From: Alphaproteobacteria bacterium
GTDB taxonomy: Bacteria > Pseudomonadota > Alphaproteobacteria > UBA8366
Assembly (NCBI GenBank): GCA_009377445.1
Contig: WHUA01000015.1
Coordinates: forward strand, 45,271 to 109,270
Length of the DNA stretch: 64,000 nt
Direction of reading: 5' to 3'
The translations under genes and the position numbers were made by a program. The notes under the pieces were generated by a model. It was not told the origin of the DNA, ran no database searches, and was given only the letters and a program-made list of their open reading frames with translations. This document shows positions 7,612 through 16,132 of this stretch, piece after piece; positions within the stretch are counted from its first letter, which is position 1, and every line of letters begins with the position of its first letter.

Positions 7612-9042
7612 TTAGGTCACACGAATGACGGCCATCATTCCGGCCGCCTGGTGCTCCAGGATGTGGCAGTGAAACATCCAGTCGCCGGGATTGTCGGCGA
7701 CGAAGGCGATCTCGGCACGATCGCGCGGGTTCAGCAGGACGGTGTCCTGCCATTCGCGATAGCGCGTCGGCTCGCCGTTACGACTGATCACGCGGAAGGA
7801 ATGGCCGTGCAGATGGATCGGATGATGCCACGCCGTATCGTTGTGCAGCGCCAGTACATGCGAGCTGCCACGCCTTAGCGTGAGGAACGGCTCCAGCGTA
7901 TGGCCGGTCGCCACGACACCGTTTATCGCCCACGCCATTCCGTGCTGCATCATGTCGCGCATGCCGGTGCGATGGCCGTCCATCATGGCCGTCGCCATGT
8001 TGCCCATCATGCCGCCGCCGAAGACCACCTCATGGCGTTCGGCGGCGCCGACATCGGGCTCCGGCATGGTGTTGGGCGCCAGCGCGATCGGATCGTCCGG
8101 CGGCCTATCCCGCAGCGGCTCCGCCGCATAGACCAAGTCGAGCAACCGGTACTCGAGACCGCGGTAAAAGGTGTCCTTGACGCTGAACCGCTCGCCGGGC
8201 TTTCCCGTCATGTCGATCACGACATCGGCGCGCATGGCGGCGCCGAGGACGATCCGTCCGCCGGCCGGCGCGTGCGGCTCGACCGGCTGGCCGTCGAGCG
8301 CGATGACGCGGGGCGCATGCCCCGCGAAGTCGAGAGCGAACGTCCGGGCGTTCGCCGCATTGATCAGGCGCAGCCTGATCCGCTCTCCGCTGCGGACTTC
8401 GAAGCTGTCCCGGACGCACCCGTTGACGGTCGCCATATTGCCGATGCGGCCGTTGTGGCTCATGTCCATCATGTTGCCGAAATCGCCGCTGATCTGCGCG
8501 TCCGGCAGCAGCCGCCAGTCGTCGAGCACCCAGAAGAACTCGCGGTCGACGGCGATCGGCTCGCGCTCCTCCACGATCAAGGGGCCATAGAGGCCGCGGC
8601 CCACCTGCTCGAAGCTGCGCTGGTGCGGGTGGTACCAGTAGGTGCCGGCATCGGGGAGGTCGAATTCGTAGGTGAAGCTGGCGCCGGGGGCGATCGGCTT
8701 CTGGGTGAGGTGCGGCACCCCGTCCATGGCGTTCGGCACACGGATTCCGTGCCAGTGGACGGTCGTCTCCTCCTTCAAGCCGTTCTCGACCACGACCCGC
8801 AGCCGCTCGCCCTGCCGCGCGCGGATCTCGGGGCCCGGCACCGCGCCGTTGTAGGCCCAGACGGCGGTTTCCGGATGATCGCCCCCGACGAGCGGAACGC
8901 GTCCGGGGGCCGCGGCGAGCCGGTATTCCCGTGCGGCGGAGGCGCGCGCCGGAAAGGCGGAGAAGGCCGGGCCCGCCAACACGGCGGCACTCGCCAAGAC
9001 GAATGTCCTTCGCGATACGGAAGTACGTGACTGAACGGTCAT
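7612..9042 (-). CDS. Multicopper oxidase, Tat-exported (CueO/CopA-like)
   Basis: 476 residues. SRRTFVLASAAVLAGPA is a twin-arginine signal, as expected for an enzyme folded with copper before export. The four copper-binding blocks are present: HWHGIR, WYHPHQRS, HPIHLHGHSF and HCHILEHQAAGMM. A Met-rich stretch between the second and third domains (GGGMMGNMATAMMDGH, then MRDMMQHGM) resembles the CueO methionine-rich loop that docks Cu(I). It probably oxidises Cu(I) in the periplasm. A GGGAGAAGGG Shine-Dalgarno precedes the start. It is co-directional with the Cys-rich protein before it and the DUF411 protein after it. Confidence 0.93.
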   Translation of the reverse strand: MTVQSRTSVSRRTFVLASAAVLAGPAFSAFPARASAAREYRLAAAPGRVPLVGGDHPETAVWAYNGAVPGPEIRARQGERLRVVVENGLKEETTVHWHGIRVPNAMDGVPHLTQKPIAPGASFTYEFDLPDAGTYWYHPHQRSFEQVGRGLYGPLIVEEREPIAVDREFFWVLDDWRLLPDAQISGDFGNMMDMSHNGRIGNMATVNGCVRDSFEVRSGERIRLRLINAANARTFALDFAGHAPRVIALDGQPVEPHAPAGGRIVLGAAMRADVVIDMTGKPGERFSVKDTFYRGLEYRLLDLVYAAEPLRDRPPDDPIALAPNTMPEPDVGAAERHEVVFGGGMMGNMATAMMDGHRTGMRDMMQHGMAWAINGVVATGHTLEPFLTLRRGSSHVLALHNDTAWHHPIHLHGHSFRVISRNGEPTRYREWQDTVLLNPRDRAEIAFVADNPGDWMFHCHILEHQAAGMMAVIRVT

Positions 9043-9169
9043 GGATGGACCCTTCTCCCTTGGTCAGAGATTTTCGGAAGGCCGCCGCTTGAATGCGAGC
9101 GGCGGATCATCCGCGCAAATGCACAAACGGCTCGTCAAGCCAGGAGACGCTGACGACGGACCGTGTGAT

Positions 9170-9517
9170 TTAGCCGGCTCTGGGAGGCGACGGGTCTGGT
9201 GAGGATACCCTGCCGGACGAGACCAAGTCGGAGGATGGCGGCAACCGGGGCACCTGAGCGGTAACGACGACCGGTCCCGACGGCAGTACCGCGACCGGAG
9301 CAACAGTACAGGCCGGATGACACATTCCCGCTTGGGCGCCGCCGTCGTCGGTACAGCCGCCACAGCCGCCTTGTCCCGATCCGCTCATATCGGATGCGAT
9401 GGTCATCTTCACCGCCATACCGCTCGCCTGAACCGCAGAGAGGCTCATGCCCAAGGCCACCAGGACCCCGAGGAGCAAGGCAAGCAATCTGCGCGATGGT
9501 CTGCGTCCCATCATCAT
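9170..9517 (-). CDS. Small secreted Cys-rich protein, probably copper-associated
   Basis: 115 residues from the first of three consecutive ATGs (9517, 9514, 9511). The start RRPSRRLLALLLGVLVALGM followed by SLSAVQASG is a signal peptide; the mature region has GQGGCGGCTDDGG and MCHPAC, giving four cysteines in CxxC-type pairs plus His and Met. The C-terminal third is Pro/Ser-rich. I do not know a named family, although similar proteins occur beside copper oxidases. It heads the leftward copper set, 127 nt before the oxidase. Confidence 0.6.
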   Translation of the reverse strand: MMMGRRPSRRLLALLLGVLVALGMSLSAVQASGMAVKMTIASDMSGSGQGGCGGCTDDGGAQAGMCHPACTVAPVAVLPSGPVVVTAQVPRLPPSSDLVSSGRVSSPDPSPPRAG

Positions 9518-9614
9518 GCGAATATGATCATAGCGATTGCGAAGTGCAAGGCGGATCACGAGTCTGCGACTGTCAGGCGCACAGCGACGCTTGGCGGTAT
9601 TCCTGGGGGAAGAC

Positions 9615-9737
9615 ATGCATATGGACGGCATGGGATGGATGATGGGCGGTATGACCCTGCTGGGCCTCTTAGCCCTCGTCGTGCTGGTGCTCGGGATCCT
9701 CGCGCTCGTGAAGTATCTGAGATCGGGCGGAAAGTGA
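9615..9737 (+). CDS. 40-residue Met-rich single-pass membrane peptide
   Basis: MHMDGMGWMMGGMTLLGLLA followed by LVVLVLGILALVKYLRSGGK. The first 13 residues hold six methionines and a histidine, followed by one transmembrane helix and a short basic tail. A GGGGGA Shine-Dalgarno precedes the ATG. It is divergent from the copper genes, separated from them by about 97 nt that must contain both promoters. Met-rich N-termini on tiny membrane proteins are typical of copper loci. Confidence 0.65.
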   Translation: MHMDGMGWMMGGMTLLGLLALVVLVLGILALVKYLRSGGK

Positions 9738-9830
9738 CTTGCGGCAAATCGGCTGTGAACGGACGTTGAATCAGGCGTGCTGCATGCTGACTCCTCTCCG
9801 ACCAGTGCGACGCAACAAAAAGGCCGGTCC

Positions 9831-10520
9831 ATGTACGAGCTCTACATCGCCAACAAGAACTACTCGTCCTGGTCGCTGCGTCCCTGGGCGCTGATGCGCG
9901 AGCGCGCGATTCCGTTCGAGGAGCGACGGGTTCTCCTCAGCGAAGGATCGAACTGGGACGCCTATCGCAAATTCTCGCCGAACGGCCGCGTGCCGTGCCT
10001 GGTGGACGGCGACACGAGCGTGTGGGAATCGCTCGCCATCGCCGAATACCTCGCCGAGCGCCATAAGGGGATCTGGCCCGAAGATCCGGCGGCGCGCGCC
10101 TGGGCGCGCTGCGCCGCGGCCGAGATGCACGCCGGCTTCGCCGCGCTGCGCGACGTCTGCACGATGAGTGTCGGCATCCGCGTCCGCCTGCGCGACACGC
10201 CGCCGGCTTTGGCGCGCGACGTCGCCCGGATCGCCGAGCTGTGGAACGAGGGCCTCGGCCGCTTCGGAGGCCCGTTCCTCGCCGGCGAGACCTTCACCGC
10301 GGCCGACGCATTCTTCGCACCGGTCGCCTTCCGCGTGCAGACCTATGCCCTCGCGCTCGATGGCGCCGCCGCGCCCTACGCGCAACGCCTGCTCGCGCTC
10401 CCGTCGCTGCGCGATTGGGAAGCTGCGGCGCTGCAGGAAACGACCCGCGAGCCCGGCCAGGAGGACGAGGCGAAGCGCGCGGGCGAATGTATCGAGGACC
10501 GGCGGGCACCCCCCACCTAA
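9831..10520 (+). CDS. Glutathione S-transferase family protein
   Basis: 229 residues. The N-terminal thioredoxin fold begins MYELYIANKNYSSWSLRPW, with the Ser of SSWSLRP as probable glutathione-activating residue, followed by NGRVPCLVDGD (cis-Pro) and VWESLAIAEYLAERH. An alpha-helical C-terminal domain follows with FLAGETFTAADAFFAPV. It resembles the YfcF-like branch rather than maleylacetoacetate isomerase. The stop codon lies at the edge of a GC-rich inverted repeat, so the last residues (RRAPPT) may derive from that element. Confidence 0.85.
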   Translation: MYELYIANKNYSSWSLRPWALMRERAIPFEERRVLLSEGSNWDAYRKFSPNGRVPCLVDGDTSVWESLAIAEYLAERHKGIWPEDPAARAWARCAAAEMHAGFAALRDVCTMSVGIRVRLRDTPPALARDVARIAELWNEGLGRFGGPFLAGETFTAADAFFAPVAFRVQTYALALDGAAAPYAQRLLALPSLRDWEAAALQETTREPGQEDEAKRAGECIEDRRAPPT

Positions 10521-10606
10521 GTCCTCCCCCGCAAGGGGGGGAGGACTTTGAATGCGCTCAATTTTTCCCTCCCCCCTTGCGGGGGAGGGTCAGGGTGGGG
10601 GGTGTT
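10509..10606. repeat. G/C-tract inverted repeat element
   Basis: Contains GTCCTCCCCCGCAAGGGGGG followed by GAGGAC, and again CCCTCCCCCCTTGCGGGGGA with flanking CCCCCCACC and GGTGGGGGG, so it can fold into one long or two short hairpins. Related sequence (CTCTCCGCCCC...GGGGCGGAGAG) recurs at 27971. It lies between the GST and chromate transporter genes. Confidence 0.75.
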
Positions 10607-10659
10607 TGCGGAACTCAATTCAACCCGATATCGTATTCCGAAAATAGAGGCCCATCGCC

Positions 10660-11868
10660 ATGACGGACCGCGCCTTGCCGGCCGACCGCCCTTCGGTCGC
10701 TGCGATCTTCCTCGTCTTCCTTCGGCTCGGGCTCACCTCCTTCGGCGGGCCCGTCGCCCATCTCGGCTACTTCCGCGAGGAGTTCGTCAACCGGCGCAAG
10801 TGGCTGGACGACCGGGCCTATGCCGACCTCGTCGCGCTCTGCCAGTTCACGCCCGGCGCGGCGAGCAGCAAGGTCGGCATCGGCGTCGGCCTGACGATGG
10901 GTGGGCTGCCGGGCGCGATCGCCGCCTGGATCGGCTTTACGCTGCCCTCGGCCCTCGCGCTCGTCCTGTTCGGCTTCGGCGTCACGACCTATAGCGAGTA
11001 TCTCGACACCGGATTGCTGCACGGCCTCAAGGTCGTCGCGGTCGCGGTGGTCGCGCTCGCCGTCTGGGGCATGGCGAAGAATCTCTGCCCCGATGCGCCG
11101 CGCGCGACGATGGCCGTCGCCGCTGCGCTCGTCTTCTTGCTTTGGCCGACATCCATCGGGCAGATCGGCGCGATCGCCGCCGGCGCTCTGATCGGCTTGT
11201 TCTTCCTCGAGGACGACCGCGACGGCGGCCATGTCGCGATGAACGTGCCGGTTGGCCGGACCGCCGGCGCCGCCGCGCTCGTCCTGTTCTTCGCGCTTTT
11301 GTTCGGGCTGCCGGTGCTCGCGGCGGCCTATCCCGGCCACGCGCTCGCGATGTTCGACAGCTTCTACCGCACCGGATCGCTGGTGTTCGGCGGCGGGCAT
11401 GTGGTGCTGCCGCTGATCCAGTCGGAAGTCGTGCCGCCGGGCTGGGTCGGCAACGATGCCTTCCTCGCCGGCTACGGCGCGGCGCAGGCGGTGCCTGGGC
11501 CGCTCTTCACCTTCTCGGCCTATCTCGGCACGGTGTCGCAGACGCCTCCGAACGGCTGGCTCGGCGCGCTGATCTGCCTCATCGCGATCTTCCTGCCGTC
11601 ATTCCTGCTGACCGTCGGCGCCCTGCCGTTCTGGGAAGAGCTGCGGCGGGTCAGGCGGATCCGCTCGGCGCTGGTCGGCGTCAACGCGGTCGTCGTCGGG
11701 CTGCTGCTGGCCGCGCTCTATAATCCCGTCTGGACCGGCGCCATCGCCGGGCCGATGGATTTCGCCCTGGCGCTCGTGGCCTTCACGCTCCTCGCCTTCT
11801 GGAAGTGGCCGCCCTGGCTCGTCGTCGTCCTCACCGCGCTCGGCGGATGGCTGCTGGCCCAAAGCTGA
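10660..11868 (+). CDS. chrA: Chromate efflux transporter, long-chain CHR family
   Basis: 402 residues with two homologous CHR halves of about six membrane segments each. The first half has FLRLGLTSFGGPVAHLGYFR and ALCQFTPGAASSKVGIGVGL; the second has VFGGGHVVLPLIQSEVVPPG and GYGAAQAVPGPLFTFSAYLG, the paired GGP/Q-PGP signature of ChrA. It exports chromate, probably driven by proton motive force. It is monocistronic and no chrB or chrF regulator is adjacent; many CHR genes have roles other than chromate resistance. Confidence 0.92.
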   Translation: MTDRALPADRPSVAAIFLVFLRLGLTSFGGPVAHLGYFREEFVNRRKWLDDRAYADLVALCQFTPGAASSKVGIGVGLTMGGLPGAIAAWIGFTLPSALALVLFGFGVTTYSEYLDTGLLHGLKVVAVAVVALAVWGMAKNLCPDAPRATMAVAAALVFLLWPTSIGQIGAIAAGALIGLFFLEDDRDGGHVAMNVPVGRTAGAAALVLFFALLFGLPVLAAAYPGHALAMFDSFYRTGSLVFGGGHVVLPLIQSEVVPPGWVGNDAFLAGYGAAQAVPGPLFTFSAYLGTVSQTPPNGWLGALICLIAIFLPSFLLTVGALPFWEELRRVRRIRSALVGVNAVVVGLLLAALYNPVWTGAIAGPMDFALALVAFTLLAFWKWPPWLVVVLTALGGWLLAQS

Positions 11869-11959
11869 CAACGGCGGCGAATACCGATAAAAGATAAGGA
11901 CCGAATCCGCCTTCTTTCCTCAAGACACCAGAAACGCACATCCGCAGGAGGTATCCGCC

Positions 11960-12688
11960 ATGCCAAGCAAGGAAGTCATTTCCCAGCTCGCCCCGACCGG
12001 CACGCTTCGCGCCGGGATCAACATGTCCAACTTCCTGCTGGTGACGGGCAAGACCCCGTCCGGCGACCCGGACGGCGTCTCGCCGGACCTCGCGCGGGAA
12101 ATCGCCAAGCGCCTCGGCGTGCCCGTCAAGCTGGTGCCCTTCCCCTCGCCGGACAAGCTGGTCGACGCGGCGGGCAGCAACGCATGGGACATCGGCCTGG
12201 TCGGCGCGGAGCCGCAGCGCGAATTGAAGATGGGCTTCACCGCGGCCTATGCCGAGATCGAGGCGACCTACATGGTGCGCAAGGACTCGCCGCTCAAATC
12301 CTGCGCCGAGGCCGATCGCGAGGGCGTCAGCATCATCACCCGCGGCGGCAGCGCCTACGGGCTCTGGCTCGAACGGAACATCAAGAACGCCAAGCTCGTC
12401 CTGACCGAAACCGGCGAGCAAGCGAAAGAGCGCTTCGCCGGCGAGAACATCGACGCCTTCGCCGGCCTCCGGAACGGCCTCATGAAGGACGTCGAGAAGA
12501 ACCCCGGCATGCGCATCCTCTCCGGCCAGTTCTCCTCGGTCCAGCAGGCGGTCGGCACCCTCAAGGAGAACGAGGCCGCCGTCGCCTATCTTCGCGAGGT
12601 CGTCGAGGACGCCAAGGCGTCCGGCCTGATCGCGCGCTTCATCGAAAAGCACAAGGCGAACGGCCTGACGGTGGCGCCGGCCGGCTGA
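11960..12688 (+). CDS. Family 3 solute-binding-like protein without signal peptide
   Basis: 242 residues of periplasmic-binding-protein type II fold: GTLRAGINMSNFLLVTG, then PDGVSPDLAREIAKRLGVPV and WDIGLVGAEPQRELKMGFTA. Normally these are exported receptors of amino-acid ABC transporters, yet the start (MPSKEVISQLAPTG) shows no signal sequence and a strong GGAGG Shine-Dalgarno directly upstream fixes this ATG. No permease or ATPase gene is near. It is followed after 79 nt by a gamma-glutamyltransferase-family gene. It may be a cytosolic ligand-binding or enzymatic derivative. Confidence 0.8.
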   Translation: MPSKEVISQLAPTGTLRAGINMSNFLLVTGKTPSGDPDGVSPDLAREIAKRLGVPVKLVPFPSPDKLVDAAGSNAWDIGLVGAEPQRELKMGFTAAYAEIEATYMVRKDSPLKSCAEADREGVSIITRGGSAYGLWLERNIKNAKLVLTETGEQAKERFAGENIDAFAGLRNGLMKDVEKNPGMRILSGQFSSVQQAVGTLKENEAAVAYLREVVEDAKASGLIARFIEKHKANGLTVAPAG

Positions 12689-12767
12689 TCCCGGGCGCCC
12701 TTTTCCCGCGCGGAGAATTGACGCTAAACTCGAACGACGCCGCCCACCCTGCTTCTTGGAGGAAGCC

Positions 12768-14480
12768 ATGCCCTATCAACCGACGATGCTGGGAACCCGC
12801 TACATGGTCTCGGCCGGCCACTATCTCGCCACCCAGGCCGGCTTCAACATCCTGGAAGCGGGCGGCAATGCGGTGGACGCGGGCGTGGCGGCGGGCATGG
12901 CGCTCGCCGTCGTGCAGAGCGACATCGTCAACTGCGGCGGCGTCGCGCCGATGATCATCTACCTCGCCGAGAAGAACGAGGTGGTGACGGTCAGCGGCCT
13001 CGGCTGGTGGCCGAAGGCGGCGAAACTCGAGATCTTCCTCCGCGAGCACAACGGCACCGTCCCGGCGGGCGTCCGCCGCTCGGTCATGCCGGCCGCGCCG
13101 GACGCCTGGCTCACCGCGCTCAAGCATTTCGGCACCAAGAGCTTCGGCGAGGTCGCGCACGCCGCCATCCGCTACGCGCGGGACGGCTTCCCGATGCATC
13201 CGACCTACCGCGGCACGATCGAAAAGGCGCAGGAGGGTTACAGCCGCTTCCCGTCGAACATGTCGGTGATGCTGCCGAACGGCCGCATTCCGGCAGTCGG
13301 CGACAATTTCGTGCAGGCCGACCTCGCCCGCACGCTGCAATACATGGTCGACCAGGAGACGGCGGCGGCGAAGAAGGGCCGCGAGGCCGGGCTCGACGCG
13401 GCGCGCGCCGCCTTCTACGAGGGTGACATCGCCAAGGCCATCGCCAAGTTCCACCGCGAGCAGGGCGGCTTCATCACGGAGGAAGACCTCCGCAACTTCA
13501 AAGTCGGCATCGAGCCGCCGGTCAAGCGCCGCTACTGGGGCATCGACGTGTACACCTGCGGCGTCTGGTGCCAGGGGCCGGTGCTGCTGCAGATGATGGC
13601 GCTGCTGGAGAGCTACGACCTCAAGCAGATGGGCCACAACTCGGTCGACTACATCCACACGCTGTCGGAGGCGATCAAGCTCTCCTTCGCCGACCGCGAG
13701 CGCTTCTACGGCGACCCGCGCTACATCGACGTGCCGCTCGAGACGCTGCTGTCGAAGGACTACAACCGCGGCCGGCAGGAGATGATCCGGCGCGACGAAG
13801 CGTGGCCGGACATGCCGCCGCACGGCGCGATTCCCGGCTTCGAAGCCGTCGCCGCCAAGGCGCTGACGCCGCCGAAGGCGCCGGAATACCTCGGCCACGA
13901 CACCTCCTATGCCTGCGCGATCGACGCCAAGGGCAACACCTTCTCGACCACGCCCTCGGATAGCTGCGGCGCGTCGCCGATCATTCCGGGGCTGGGCCTA
14001 ATCGCGTCCAGCCGCGGCTCGCAGAACTGGGCGGTCGAAGGCCACGCTTCGGCGATCGCGCCGGGCAAGCGCCCGCGCCTCACGCCGAACCCGGCGCTCG
14101 CCATGATCGACGGCAAGATGACGATGCCTTTCGGCACCCCCGGCGGCGACGTGCAGTGCCAGGCGATGCTGCAGGTCTTCCTCAACATCCATCAGTTCGG
14201 CATGGACCCGCAGACGGCGATCGAGGCGCCCCGCTTCGCGACCTACAGCCACCCCAGTTCCTTCGCGCCGCACGAGGCGGACCCGGGCGTGCTGAAGATC
14301 GAGAACCGGATCGACCAGTCGGCCGGCGACGCGCTCGCTACGAAGGGTCACAAGGTCGAATGGTGGCCCGAGATCACCCGCGCGGCCGGGGCGGTCTGCA
14401 CCATCGTCCACGACCGCGAAGCGAAAAAGCTGACCGGCGGCGCCGACCCGCGCCGCATGTCCCGCGCGATGGGGTGGTGA
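12768..14480 (+). CDS. Gamma-glutamyltransferase family protein, cytoplasmic
   Basis: 570 residues, the usual length for the precursor of this self-cleaving Ntn-hydrolase. The large-subunit part has GFNILEAGGNAVDAGVAAGM and the processing site is at HDTSYACAIDAKGN, where Thr aligns with the catalytic nucleophile of GGT (TTHYS in E. coli becomes TSYAC). The small subunit includes CGASPIIPGLGLIASSRGSQ and FGTPGGDVQCQAM. It has no signal peptide, unlike classical GGT, and related proteins act as acylases or oxamate amidohydrolase. GGAGGAAG precedes the ATG at 12768. Confidence 0.88.
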   Translation: MPYQPTMLGTRYMVSAGHYLATQAGFNILEAGGNAVDAGVAAGMALAVVQSDIVNCGGVAPMIIYLAEKNEVVTVSGLGWWPKAAKLEIFLREHNGTVPAGVRRSVMPAAPDAWLTALKHFGTKSFGEVAHAAIRYARDGFPMHPTYRGTIEKAQEGYSRFPSNMSVMLPNGRIPAVGDNFVQADLARTLQYMVDQETAAAKKGREAGLDAARAAFYEGDIAKAIAKFHREQGGFITEEDLRNFKVGIEPPVKRRYWGIDVYTCGVWCQGPVLLQMMALLESYDLKQMGHNSVDYIHTLSEAIKLSFADRERFYGDPRYIDVPLETLLSKDYNRGRQEMIRRDEAWPDMPPHGAIPGFEAVAAKALTPPKAPEYLGHDTSYACAIDAKGNTFSTTPSDSCGASPIIPGLGLIASSRGSQNWAVEGHASAIAPGKRPRLTPNPALAMIDGKMTMPFGTPGGDVQCQAMLQVFLNIHQFGMDPQTAIEAPRFATYSHPSSFAPHEADPGVLKIENRIDQSAGDALATKGHKVEWWPEITRAAGAVCTIVHDREAKKLTGGADPRRMSRAMGW

Positions 14481-14519
14481 GGGCAGAACCTCGTCAGCGC
14501 CGCGAACGCTGGAGAGCAC

Positions 14520-14602
14520 TCATCCTTCGACAAGCTCAGGATGAGGTCTATATCGTTGATCCACAAATCAGATCCTCATGCTGAGCCTGTCGAAGCATGA
14601 GG
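14520..14602. repeat. Dispersed palindromic element, copy 4
   Basis: TCATCCTTCGACAAGCTCAG followed by GATGAGG, a spacer with TATATCGTTGATCC, then CCTCATGCTGAGCCTGTCGAAGCATGAGG-type module. Lies between the converging gamma-glutamyltransferase and zinc-ribbon genes. Confidence 0.85.
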
Positions 14603-14629
14603 CGGCCCGGTATTAGGGAAGCATGCTCT

Positions 14630-14833
14630 TCACGGCAGCCGCCGCCGCGGCGGGCCGTCGTGGTGCGCGGCGTTCCACAGGCGCTTCCACTCGCCCCATT
14701 GCTTGTTCGTGCCGATGGCGATGGTGACGCCGCATTTGTCGCAACGGCATTCCGAATGCTGCTGCAGCCAGTCGAACGGCTTCCGCGTGATTCCGCTGCA
14801 GCTTGCGCAAACGAGATCGAGAGTCTCTTCCAT
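14630..14833 (-). CDS. Small zinc-ribbon-like protein, 67 aa
   Basis: MEETLDLVCASCSGITRKPF followed by DWLQQHSECRCDKCGVTIAI: two CxxC knuckles (CASC and CDKC) spaced as in a zinc ribbon. A strong AGGGAGGG Shine-Dalgarno precedes the ATG. It follows the phasin gene by 14 nt and is probably co-transcribed. Function unknown; small zinc ribbons often act as regulatory or RNA/DNA-binding modules. Confidence 0.7.
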   Translation of the reverse strand: MEETLDLVCASCSGITRKPFDWLQQHSECRCDKCGVTIAIGTNKQWGEWKRLWNAAHHDGPPRRRLP

Positions 14834-14847
14834 CGGAGAGCCCTCCC

Positions 14848-15294
14848 TTATTTCTTGGATTTCGCGGAGCGTCCGGCCGCCTTCGTCACCTGCTGCCGCA
14901 GCTCCTTGATACCTTCGTCCATCCGCTTGTTGAGGATTTCCATGCTCTCCGCCTGCGACTGGGCGACGAGCTCGGCGAAGCTCCGCACGTTCCGTATCCC
15001 GTCCTCGATCGCCTTGATCGCCGCTTCCGTCCCGCGCGCCGACCGATCGACAATATCGCCCCCGGCGCCGATGTCGCCCGCGGCGGCGCTCCAGTTGCTG
15101 AGCGCGGCCTGAACGATCTGCTGCTCGCGCTCCGCGATCTTCTGCATGTTCTCGGCGATCTTCTGGTTCGCGGCGACCAGCGCCTCGATATTCTTCTGCT
15201 GCGCCTCCATGATGGCCTGCGCATCGACGTTGGGCACATTGAATTGCTTGAGCAAAGCTTCGAAATCGAACATGGGAAATTGATTTGCCGCCAT
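14848..15294 (-). CDS. phaP: Phasin family protein
   Basis: 148 residues, almost entirely helical and without cysteine. It starts with the amphipathic FPMFDFEALLKQFNVPNVDA typical of phasins, followed by MEAQQKNIEALVAANQKIAE and a heptad-rich middle, and ends with a basic tail KAAGRSAKSKK. Phasins coat polyhydroxyalkanoate granules and limit their size. No PHA synthase is in this window. It is divergent from a membrane-protein gene at 15528. Confidence 0.88.
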   Translation of the reverse strand: MAANQFPMFDFEALLKQFNVPNVDAQAIMEAQQKNIEALVAANQKIAENMQKIAEREQQIVQAALSNWSAAAGDIGAGGDIVDRSARGTEAAIKAIEDGIRNVRSFAELVAQSQAESMEILNKRMDEGIKELRQQVTKAAGRSAKSKK

Positions 15295-15527
15295 CGGATA
15301 GGGCTCCCGTCCGGTTGGTATTCGCGAGATCTCCCCTGCAACGCGCTATGGCGCCATTAAACCAGACAAACGGCCGTGATGATATAAGACTCGGGACCGG
15401 CGCGGCGGCGCCGGCGATGCGAACCGATCACGCAACTGTGAATACCGAATCTTGCCCGCCTCGTGGGACGCTCGCGCCATCCGTTGCCGGCAAACATCGG
15501 CCGGCAAACTTCGGAAGGACATCGATC

Positions 15528-16004
15528 ATGGCCGAGGCCCCGCTTCGTTCGTCCGTTCGCATCCGCCCCTCCCCCGCGAGGCTGGCGCTCGGCTTTGCCG
15601 CCGGGTTCCTGGCGGTGCTCGTGTTCCATCAAGGCATGTATGCCTTTCTGTATGCGATCGGGTTCATCGCGAACCCGCCCTATCCGGTGCAGCCGATCCC
15701 GCCGTTCGGCCTGCCGCGGTTTTGGTCGCTCGCATTCTGGGGCGGCGTATGGGGAATCGTCTTCGTTCTGGTCGAGCAATATTTTCCGCGCGGCGCGAAA
15801 TACTGGCTGGCGGCGCTGCTGTTCGGCGCACTGGCGCCGTCGCTGGTCTACTGGTTCATCGTCGCGCCGATCAAGGGCACGCCGATCGCGGGCGGCTGGA
15901 AGATCGACGCCATGACGCGCGGCCTGATCCTGAACGGCGCCTGGGGCCTGGGCACCGCAGCCGTGCTCTGGCTTTTCGCGCGGGTGTCGGGCAGCAGACC
16001 CTGA
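15528..16004 (+). CDS. Conserved four-helix membrane protein, unknown
   Basis: 158 residues with about four hydrophobic segments: LALGFAAGFLAVLVFHQGMY, LPRFWSLAFWGGVWGIVFVL, YWLAALLFGALAPSLVYWFI and LILNGAWGLGTAAVLWLFAR. I do not know a function; similar short membrane proteins are widespread in Alphaproteobacteria. GGAAGG lies 10 nt before the ATG. The 230-nt region shared with the divergent phasin gene should hold both promoters. Confidence 0.75.
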   Translation: MAEAPLRSSVRIRPSPARLALGFAAGFLAVLVFHQGMYAFLYAIGFIANPPYPVQPIPPFGLPRFWSLAFWGGVWGIVFVLVEQYFPRGAKYWLAALLFGALAPSLVYWFIVAPIKGTPIAGGWKIDAMTRGLILNGAWGLGTAAVLWLFARVSGSRP

Positions 16005-16025
16005 CGGCCCGACAATCGTGCCGGC

Positions 16026-16132
16026 TCATGCTTCGTCCCTCGACGAGCTCGGGATGAGGAAGCTCAGCATGAGGGGAATAGTTTTGCTAAATCAATAAAA
16101 TAGACCTCATCCTGAGCCTGTCGAAGGATGAG
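16026..16132. repeat. Dispersed palindromic element, copy 5
   Basis: Composite copy: TCATGCTTCGTCCCTCGACGAGCTCGGGATGAGG fused to GCTCAGCATGAGG, AT-rich spacer (gttttgctaaatcaataaaa) and CCTCATCCTGAGCCTGTCGA. The left-facing pabBC reading frame runs into this element and uses a stop codon inside it. Confidence 0.85.

Noticed and set aside
9831..10520. GST as the missing maleylacetoacetate isomerase
   Set aside because: The zeta-class SSCSWRVRIAL-type motif is absent (SSWSLRPW instead) and the gene is 16 kb from the tyrosine cluster.
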